Origin: Alphaproteobacteria bacterium
GTDB lineage: Bacteria > Pseudomonadota > Alphaproteobacteria > Reyranellales > Reyranellaceae
Direction of reading: 5' to 3'
NCBI GenBank assembly: GCA_005884705.1
Contig: VBAF01000339.1
Coordinates: 1-7,131, forward strand
DNA length: 7,131 nt
A program made the translations under genes and the position numbers. Below the pieces are notes generated by a model. That model saw only the letters and a list, made by a program, of their open reading frames with translations, ran no database searches and had not been told where the DNA came from. Positions 1 through 5,353 of this stretch are shown here, piece by piece. Position 1 is the stretch's first letter. Each line of letters begins with the position of its first letter.

Positions 1-1098
1 CTCGCCGAGGCGGTCGACCTGCATTTCGAGCCGTTGTCGGCGGTGTTCTCCGGCGTCGCCGACCTGCGCCGCATCTTCGAGGCGGCGCGCCAGCGGCGCA
101 AGGACGGCAAGGGCACGCTCTTGTTCGTCGACGAGATCCATCGCTTCAATCGAGCGCAGCAGGACGGCTTCCTTCCATACGTCGAGGACGGCACGGTCAC
201 GCTGGTCGGCGCCACGACCGAGAACCCGTCGTTCGAGCTCAACGCCGCGCTGCTGTCGCGCTGCCAGGTGCTGGTGCTGCGCCGGCTCGACGATGCCGCG
301 CTCGAGACGGTGCTCGCGCGCGCCGAGGCGGCGCTCGGCAAAACGTTGCCGATCGACCAGCAGGGCAAGCAGGCGCTGTTCGCCATGGCCGACGGCGACG
401 GCCGCTACCTGATCACGCTGGCCGAGCAGCTCGCGCAGCTCAAGGAGAAGGGCCCGTTGCCGCCCGAGCGGCTGGCGGCGCTGCTGCAGAAGCGCGCGCC
501 GCTCTACGACAAGGCGCAGGAGGCGCACTACAACCTGATCAGCGCGCTGCACAAGTCGCTGCGCGGCTCCGACGTCGATGCGGCGCTCTACTGGTTCGCG
601 CGCATGCTCGACGGCGGCGAGGATCCCAAGTACATCGCCCGCCGCCTGGTGCGCTTCGCGGTCGAGGATATCGGCATGGCCGATCCCAATGCGCTCACCC
701 AGACGCTGGCGGCGTGGGACACCTATGACCGGCTCGGCTCGCCCGAGGGCGAGCTCGCGATCGCCCAGGCGGTGATCTATCTCGGGACGGCACCCAAATC
801 GAACGCGGGCTACGTCGCCTACGGCGCGGCCAAGCGCTCGGCCAAGGAGCACGGCTCGCTCGCACCGCCGATGCACATCCTCAACGCGCCGACCAAGCTC
901 ATGAAGGAGCTGGGCTACAGTCGCGGCTACGAATACGACCACAATGCCGAGGAGGGGTTTTCCGGCCAGAACTACTTCCCCGACGGCATGGCGCGGGAGG
1001 AGTTCTACCAGCCGGTCGAGCGCGGCTTCGAACGCGAGGTCCAGAAGCGCCTGGAGTACTGGAAGAAACTCCGAGAGAAACGCCGCCAAGGCTCGTGA
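1..1098 (+). CDS. rarA: Replication-associated recombination protein A (RarA/MgsA), 5'-truncated by window edge
   Basis: RarA is a cytoplasmic AAA+ ATPase of the clamp-loader group that acts at stalled replication forks with single-strand-binding protein. The reading frame is open from base 1, so the gene starts upstream; 365 residues are present and the missing part should be roughly 75 residues including Walker A. Visible features, in window residues, are the Walker B stretch LLFVDEIHRFN (Asp44-Glu45), sensor 1 GATTENPSFELN (about 70-81), and the LLSRCQV arginine-finger region. The C-terminal RarA domain carries the typical YNLISALHKSLRGSD, ALYWFARML, APKSNAGYVA and NAPTKLMKELGY segments. 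The sequence follows E. coli RarA closely throughout and the C-terminus is of normal length. The TGA stop (1096-1098) overlaps a GTG that opens the PDZ-like remnant. Identification is secure; only the true start cannot be seen. Confidence 0.96.
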   Translation, partial: LAEAVDLHFEPLSAVFSGVADLRRIFEAARQRRKDGKGTLLFVDEIHRFNRAQQDGFLPYVEDGTVTLVGATTENPSFELNAALLSRCQVLVLRRLDDAALETVLARAEAALGKTLPIDQQGKQALFAMADGDGRYLITLAEQLAQLKEKGPLPPERLAALLQKRAPLYDKAQEAHYNLISALHKSLRGSDVDAALYWFARMLDGGEDPKYIARRLVRFAVEDIGMADPNALTQTLAAWDTYDRLGSPEGELAIAQAVIYLGTAPKSNAGYVAYGAAKRSAKEHGSLAPPMHILNAPTKLMKELGYSRGYEYDHNAEEGFSGQNYFPDGMAREEFYQPVERGFEREVQKRLEYWKKLREKRRQGS

Positions 1099-1190
1099 CT
1101 GCGATCAATGGCCAGGAAGTCAAAAGCGTCGCCGACCTCAAGCGCAGGGTCACCGCCGGCGTCTCGAGCCTCAGCGTCGGCCGCGAAGGG
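1095..1190 (+). pseudogene. Remnant of a PDZ domain, DegP/HtrA-type protease tail
   Basis: In the frame of GTG 1095 the translation begins VTAINGQEVKSVADLKRRV and continues through a strand-like SSLSVGREG. This matches the second half of a bacterial PDZ domain as found in DegP/DegQ proteases: the 'aINGqeV' turn, the 'aDLkrrV' helix and the last strand. The protease domain, the ligand-binding first half of the PDZ and any normal start are absent. After about codon 32 the frame runs into a proline/arginine-rich stretch with no family resemblance and stops at a TGA near 1268, because the DNA from about 1190 codes for the PepSY protein in another frame. A 32-residue half PDZ would not fold as a known domain, so I call it a remnant. 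Alternatives are a small translationally coupled peptide or an assembly join. The homology is recalled, not searched. Confidence 0.55.
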
Positions 1191-1441
1191 CCGCCTGCCT
1201 CGCCGCCGCGGCCCCGTCCGCCGCCTTCGCCAGCGCCAACTGCACGGCCAATCCCAAAGCCGAATGGATGAGCGAGGCCGACGCCAAGGCCAAGCTGGTG
1301 GCGCAGGGCTACAAGATCGACAAGTTCAAGATCGACGGCAATTGCTACGAGATCTACGGCAGCAACAAGGACGGCAAGAAGGTCGAGATCTACTTCGACA
1401 CCAAGACGCTCGCCGTGGTGAAGGCCGAGATCAAAGGCTGA
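1190..1441 (+). CDS. Small secreted PepSY-domain protein, start codon missing
   Basis: The frame ending at TGA 1439-1441 encodes the end of a signal peptide (AACLAAAAPSAAFA, cleavage likely before SANC) followed by a mature domain of about 70 residues. The mature part has the PepSY_2-like pattern: EADAKAKLVAQGYKIDKFKIDGNCYEIYG, then DGKKVEIYFDTKTLAVVKAEI. Two cysteines (in SANC and GNCYEI) could form a disulfide in the periplasm. Proteins of this type are normally 80-95 residues with an ATG and basic residues just before the hydrophobic stretch. Here no ATG, GTG or TTG occurs in frame between the rarA stop and ATG 1268, which lies inside the mature domain and would give only 57 residues without export. 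About 5-8 N-terminal residues and the ribosome binding site therefore seem to be lost at a junction near 1187-1192. The cytochrome b gene follows two bases later, suggesting a joint redox role. Molecular function is unknown. Confidence 0.7.
   Translation, partial: AACLAAAAPSAAFASANCTANPKAEWMSEADAKAKLVAQGYKIDKFKIDGNCYEIYGSNKDGKKVEIYFDTKTLAVVKAEIKG
1433..1437 (+). promoter_or_regulatory. Ribosome binding site for the cytochrome b561-like gene
   Basis: AAAGG lies six bases upstream of TTG 1444, inside the last codons of the PepSY gene. It supports TTG as the true start, since the next in-frame ATG falls well inside the third membrane helix. Confidence 0.45.
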
Positions 1442-1443
1442 CC

Positions 1444-1941
1444 TTGAAGGCGTGGGACGCAGTCGTCCGTCTGCTGCACTGGACGCTGGCGGCCCTGATT
1501 GTCTTCGACCTGATCTATGACGACGGCGGCTACACCCATCGCCTGGTGGGTTATGCGGCGGCCGTCGTCGTCCTGCTGCGGCTCGGCTGGCAGGCGCTCG
1601 CGCGCGGCCACAGCCTGAGGCCTTCGATCGCCGAGACGCGCGCCTATATCCGGCTGCTGCTCGCCGGCAAGCCGCCGCGCTCGGCCGGTCACGATCCGCT
1701 CGGCCTGTGGATGGTGTGGCTGCTGTGGATCCTGGTGCTGCTGCTCGCGCTGAGCGGCTGGATGAGCCGGCTCGATGTCTTCTGGGGCGACGAGCGGGTC
1801 GAAGAGGTCCATGCCATCCTCGCCAATCTCCTGATGCTGGCCGTGCTGCTGCACGTGCTCGCCGTCAGCGTCATGAGCGTGATCTGGAAGGAGAACCTGC
1901 CGGCCGCCATGGTGACCGGCGTCAAGCGGCCGCCCGGTTAG
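1444..1941 (+). CDS. Cytochrome b561-type (cytochrome b/b6 domain) integral membrane protein
   Basis: The 165-residue product resembles bacterial cytochrome b561, a diheme b-type protein of the inner membrane that passes electrons between quinones and redox partners. Four hydrophobic segments are visible at about residues 8-24, 33-51, 87-107 and 125-147. Candidate heme-ligand histidines sit where the family has them: His12 in RLLHW, His32 in THRLVGY, His123 in EVHAIL and His137 in LLHVLAV; His83 lies in the loop before helix 3. The start is taken as TTG 1444, two bases after the PepSY stop and behind an AAAGG sequence, giving an N-terminus (M)KAWDAVVRLLHW typical of the family. Tight spacing implies co-translation with the PepSY gene. 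Its TAG stop overlaps the convergent transpeptidase stop. Length is a little below the usual 170-190 residues. The physiological electron donor cannot be told from sequence. Confidence 0.88.
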   Translation: MKAWDAVVRLLHWTLAALIVFDLIYDDGGYTHRLVGYAAAVVVLLRLGWQALARGHSLRPSIAETRAYIRLLLAGKPPRSAGHDPLGLWMVWLLWILVLLLALSGWMSRLDVFWGDERVEEVHAILANLLMLAVLLHVLAVSVMSVIWKENLPAAMVTGVKRPPG

Positions 1942-3407
1942 CTGCGCGGCTTGGCCATCGCCTGCACGACGCGCTTGTCGCGGCCGTAGACGTCGTCGCG
2001 GAACACCGCCGTGCCGTCGCCGCCGACCGTCACGGTGCGATAGGTCACGTGCAGGGTCACCGGCTCGGGGAAGCCGTAATGCGCCTGCTGTCCCGACGCG
2101 ATCACCTGCTGGACACGGCCCTTGTCGAAGCCCGGGCGGCCCTTGAACACCTTCTCGGCGAAGTCGAGCGGGTTCCGCAGCCGGATGCAGCCGTGGCTGA
2201 AGTTGCGGCTGCCCTCGGTGAACAGCCCGCGGCTCGCGGTGTCGTGCATGTAGATGCCGTACTTGTTGGCGAAGCCGAAGAAGATGTAGCCCAGCGCGTT
2301 GCTCGGCCCCGGCTCCTGGCGGATGCGGTAGGGGAAGGCCTTGGGATGGATGCCGCTCCAGTCGACGGTCGCGGGATCGAGCTCCGACTCGTTGCTGCTC
2401 CAGCTCGAGAAGATCTTGAAGCCGCCGGCCGCCAGCGCGTTGGGATCGCGCCGCAGCATCGGCAGGTACTCCTCGCCAGCGATCGACTGCGGCACCGTCC
2501 AGTAGGGGTTGGTCTGGAAGCCGTGCATGACCGACTGGATCTCGGGTGTCGGGTTCTTCGGCGTGCCGACGATCACCAGGCTCTCGAACACGCGCTGGCC
2601 GCCGTCGACGAACACCATCGAATAGTCGCCGGCATTGACCAGCACGTAGCGGCTGCCGAGATCCTCGGCCAGCCAGCGCCGGCGCTCGAGATTGGCGATC
2701 ACCTGCTCGATGCGGTCGTCGAGCGAGGTGTTGAGCGAACGAGTGGTGTTGACCCCGATCACGCCGTCGACCGTCAGGCCCTTGGTCTCCTGATAGGTCT
2801 TCACTACCGCCGCCAGCGGCTCGTCGTAGAGCTCGGCCGCCGCGCCGGCTGCCGGCACGGCAAGGCCGAGCTCACCCAGCCGTGTGCGCAGCACCGGCAC
2901 GCGCGCATCGATCATGCCGGGCTTCAGCAGCTCGCCGCCGGGCAGCGGGGTGTAGCCGGTCGAGGCGCGCTGGCGGCGCAGCTCGGCCAGCGTCTTCTGC
3001 AGCGCCGGGTAGTCGCCCCTGGGCGCCAGCGACGTGAGGTAGGTCGCGAAATCCGGCGCTTCGCCGGCGGCCTTCAGCAGCTCGGCGCGCGTGACCTTGC
3101 GCTGCTGGATGTCGATGTCGCTGTCGACCCGGTTGGCGCTGACCCTGCCGGTCGAGAGGTCGCCGGCATAGGCGACGAAGGCGTCGCTCAGCGCCTGCGC
3201 GTTGCCTGCGGCCGCGACCTTTTCGAGCGAGGCGACGCCGTACCAGTCGGGATCGAGGCCGTGATCGCCGGCCGAGCGAATCGCCTGCAGCAGCGCCACG
3301 GTCCGTGGCGCGGTCCAGACAAGCTCGTCGGCGGCAAAGGAAGGGCGGGCCCCGGCAAGCGGAGCAAGAAGCGCCACAACGGCGCCGAACAGAACCACCC
3401 GCATCAC
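1938..3407 (-). CDS. L,D-transpeptidase of the YcbB/LdtD type (scaffold + PG-binding + YkuD)
   Basis: This 489-residue periplasmic enzyme should form 3-3 peptidoglycan cross-links by attacking the meso-diaminopimelate-D-alanine bond of donor stems with a catalytic cysteine. A signal peptide covers residues 1-26, with cleavage likely after PSFAA. Next come an N-terminal scaffold domain (about 27-155, with GLDPDWY typical), a peptidoglycan-binding domain (about 159-226, including VKTYQETKGLTVDGVIGVNT), and a YkuD catalytic domain (about 253-435). The active-site motif SHGCIRLRNP places Cys407 and His405, and the upstream conserved YMHDT places His388. FQTNPYWTVPQSI and the long lid between it and the active site are typical of LdtD-like enzymes. 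The start is GTG 3407 followed directly by ATG 3404, either of which may be used; no strong ribosome site is seen. The hydrolase gene ends 31 bases upstream on the same strand, so the two are probably one operon. All catalytic residues are intact. Confidence 0.94.
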   Translation of the reverse strand: MMRVVLFGAVVALLAPLAGARPSFAADELVWTAPRTVALLQAIRSAGDHGLDPDWYGVASLEKVAAAGNAQALSDAFVAYAGDLSTGRVSANRVDSDIDIQQRKVTRAELLKAAGEAPDFATYLTSLAPRGDYPALQKTLAELRRQRASTGYTPLPGGELLKPGMIDARVPVLRTRLGELGLAVPAAGAAAELYDEPLAAVVKTYQETKGLTVDGVIGVNTTRSLNTSLDDRIEQVIANLERRRWLAEDLGSRYVLVNAGDYSMVFVDGGQRVFESLVIVGTPKNPTPEIQSVMHGFQTNPYWTVPQSIAGEEYLPMLRRDPNALAAGGFKIFSSWSSNESELDPATVDWSGIHPKAFPYRIRQEPGPSNALGYIFFGFANKYGIYMHDTASRGLFTEGSRNFSHGCIRLRNPLDFAEKVFKGRPGFDKGRVQQVIASGQQAHYGFPEPVTLHVTYRTVTVGGDGTAVFRDDVYGRDKRVVQAMAKPRS

Positions 3408-3438
3408 ACGCAGAATCTAACCGCGATGCCGGCGCGAC

Positions 3439-4380
3439 TCACGTCGAGACGATGTCGTCCTCGCGAATCGCCGCGGCCTGTGGCGGTTTTGCCACGCCGA
3501 AACCGTGCGCGGCGAGGAAGGCCAGCAGGTCGTTGGTGGCGCGCGCCTTGAGCGCCGCCGTGCCGCCGCCGGCGCGGGCGCCGCGCGTGACACAATTGAT
3601 ACGCGCCCACGCCTGATACTCCGGCTCGGACAGGGCGCGCCCGGCGGCGACCACGAAGTGGCGGCCGTCGTCCTCGATGAAGTTCCGGCAGCACGACCAG
3701 TTCTCGGCGTCGCGGATGTCGAACACCGGACCCAGCGACTCCCAGCCGTGATGGGCGCCGCTATAGACCTTGACCTTGATGCGTCGGTTGCCGGCGGCGC
3801 GCATGCGCTCGGCGTACTCGATCGCAAGCGGCGCCGGCGTGTAGTCGTCGCGGCCCGCCAGCATGAAATAGATCGGCCGGCCATGCGTGGTCGGATCGCG
3901 ATGCTGGGCGGTGGCGCCGGGACAGATCGCGACGTGGAGGTCGAACAGCTGGTCGAAGCCGCCGCGCCAGCGCTGGCGCACGGCGATTGCCGCGTTGAGG
4001 GTGGCGACGCCGCCCTTGGAGACGCCCATCACGCCGATCCGCTGCGGATCGATGCGCGGGTCGGCGCGCAGTAGCGCGAGAGCGGCGAAGGCATCGCCCT
4101 CCATCTGTGCGCCCGAGACCAGGGTTTGATCAGCCACCGTGCGGCGCACGCCGCGGCCGGTGAAGCTGTCGACGATCATCGCCGCCACGCCCGCGTCATT
4201 GAGCGCCTGTGCATAATAATGCTCGCGATGGCGCTGCACGCCGGCGCTGCTGGTCAGGATCACCATGCAGGGAAAAGGCCGATCCACCTGCATCGGCAGG
4301 TGCACGCTGGCCGACACGCGCGCCGGCTTGGCCGCCGCCGGATGGTCGAAGGTGAGCGTGTCGAACGAAACCGATTCCAT
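3439..4380 (-). CDS. Dienelactone hydrolase family protein (serine nucleophile alpha/beta hydrolase)
   Basis: The 313-residue product has an alpha/beta-hydrolase fold of the dienelactone hydrolase family. Visible landmarks are an oxyanion strand region VILTSSAGVQRHREHY (about 40-55), the nucleophile elbow GVSKGG with Ser121, an acid at Asp178/Asp179 in LAGRDDYTP, and His211 in GAHHGWES. Classical dienelactone hydrolase has Cys in the elbow; a Ser here points to a general esterase or hydrolase, and the substrate cannot be named. No signal peptide or membrane segment is seen, so a cytoplasmic location is likely. After the catalytic His there is an extension of about 100 residues containing adjacent Cys230-Cys231 and Cys263. 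ATG 4380 is chosen because it opens a typical N-terminus; the nearest purine-rich site (AAGG) is weakly placed. The gene is divergent from rluC across 35 bases and is probably transcribed together with the downstream transpeptidase gene. Confidence 0.87.
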   Translation of the reverse strand: MESVSFDTLTFDHPAAAKPARVSASVHLPMQVDRPFPCMVILTSSAGVQRHREHYYAQALNDAGVAAMIVDSFTGRGVRRTVADQTLVSGAQMEGDAFAALALLRADPRIDPQRIGVMGVSKGGVATLNAAIAVRQRWRGGFDQLFDLHVAICPGATAQHRDPTTHGRPIYFMLAGRDDYTPAPLAIEYAERMRAAGNRRIKVKVYSGAHHGWESLGPVFDIRDAENWSCCRNFIEDDGRHFVVAAGRALSEPEYQAWARINCVTRGARAGGGTAALKARATNDLLAFLAAHGFGVAKPPQAAAIREDDIVST

Positions 4381-4415
4381 GGACGCTTTTTACCTTGTCC
4401 CTTAGGTTCAGCGCC
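4381..4415. promoter_or_regulatory. Divergent intergenic region between the hydrolase gene and rluC
   Basis: Only 35 bases separate the two divergent ATG codons, so the promoters of both directions must overlap each other or lie within the opposing coding regions. A TTAGG-like Shine-Dalgarno (4402-4406) sits nine bases before the rluC ATG. The stretch 4386-4392 is a short T-rich run unlike the surrounding GC-rich DNA, consistent with a control region. I cannot assign -35/-10 boxes with confidence. Confidence 0.35.
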
Positions 4416-5353
4416 ATGAGCGAGGCTCGCGGTCAGGTCCAGATCCGCGCCGTGTCGGGCGACGAGGCCGGCTTGCGGCTCGATCGCTGGTTCCAGCGCC
4501 ATTTTCCCGAGCTCAGCCACGGCGCCCTGCAGAAGCTGCTGCGCACCGGCCAGGTCCGGCTCGACGGCAAGCGGGTCGAGAGCAAGGACCGGGTCGAGCC
4601 CGGCCAGACCGTCCGCCTGCCGCCCGGCGTGACCGCGACGCCGGCGCCCAAGCCGAAGACCGCCGCGCCGCAGCTCTCGGAGCGCGACAGCCAGGAGATC
4701 CAGAGTCTGGTGATCCATCGCGACGACTGGGTGATCGCCCTCAACAAGCCGGCCGGCCTTGCGGTGCAGGGCGGCTCGGGCACCGAGCGCCATGTCGACG
4801 GGCTGCTCGACGGCTTGCGCTTCGGTTTCGAGGACCGGCCGCGGCTGGTCCATCGCCTGGACAAGGACACGTCCGGCCTGTTGCTGATCGCCCGCACCGG
4901 ACAGGCCGCGAAACGGCTGTCCGAATCGTTCCGCGACCGCGAGAGGGCGCGATCGACCTGCCGCTCGCCAAGCGGCCGGGCGCGCGCGACCGCGAGACCA
5001 TGCAGGTCGATCACGAGGAAGGGCAGAAGGCGCTGACTCATTTCAAGATGCTCGACCGCGCCGGCAATCGCGCCGCCCTGCTGGCGCTGTGGCCGCGCAC
5101 CGGACGCACCCACCAGCTCCGGGTGCATTGCGCCGAGATCGGCTGCCCGATCCTGGGCGACCGCAAGTACGGTGGCGCGGAGGCGCTGCTCGCGGCGGTC
5201 GCCGACTCCCGCCGCCTGCACCTGCATGCGCGGCGGCTCGTGCTGCCGCATCCGTCGGGCAAGGGCACGCTCGAGCTGCAGGCCGAGGCGCCGAGCCATT
5301 TCAAGCGGACCGTCGAGGCGTTCGGCTTCTCGACGGCGGGCGATCGCGCGTGA
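4416..5353 (+). pseudogene. rluC: RluC/RluD-type 23S rRNA pseudouridine synthase, broken by an internal out-of-frame deletion
   Basis: The family converts specific uridines of 23S rRNA to pseudouridine. The 5' part (4416-4943) encodes an S4 RNA-binding domain (about residues 18-70) and the first half of the synthase domain, with VIALNKPAGLAVQGG and the catalytic motif HRLDKDTSG (Asp149). After SFRDRE the frame goes astray and stops at TGA 5034-5036. The rest of the protein continues in another frame from about 4943 to 5353: EGAIDLPLAKRPG, ALTHFKML, and the third motif PRTGRTHQLRVH followed by GCPILGDRKYG. Between the two halves the strand normally reading like KxYWALVVG is absent, about 15-18 residues by comparison with remembered homologues, so this is a deletion of about 50 bases and not a one-base slip. 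ATG 4416 is preferred over the upstream TTG 4395 for its TTAGG site. The stop overlaps the asmA-like GTG. Real decay or assembly loss are both possible. Confidence 0.88.

Noticed and set aside
1108..1443. Upstream extension of the cytochrome b frame to ATG 1108
   Set aside because: The extra 112 residues are low-complexity Arg/Gln/Gly and are the shifted reading of the PDZ remnant and PepSY gene; a cytochrome b561 starts just before its first helix.
1915..1960. Hairpin terminator at the convergent stops
   Set aside because: The GC-rich segments flanking TTAG pair only for a few bases with mismatches and there is no T run on either strand.
1707..3551. A 614-codon open frame on the plus strand opposite the transpeptidase gene
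   Set aside because: It is Arg/Ala/Gly/His-rich with no domain pattern and lies antisense to a clear L,D-transpeptidase; long antisense frames are expected in DNA this GC-rich.
4941..4945. Programmed ribosomal frameshift within rluC
   Set aside because: No slippery heptamer or stop-proximal signal is seen, and conserved residues are missing at the joint, which a simple frameshift would not explain.
4433..5299. A 288-codon minus-strand frame across rluC, and plus-strand frames at 5172-5858 and minus-strand frames at 5038-5784 and 5463-6137
   Set aside because: They are compositionally biased shadows of the rluC halves and the AsmA gene, with no recognisable motif.
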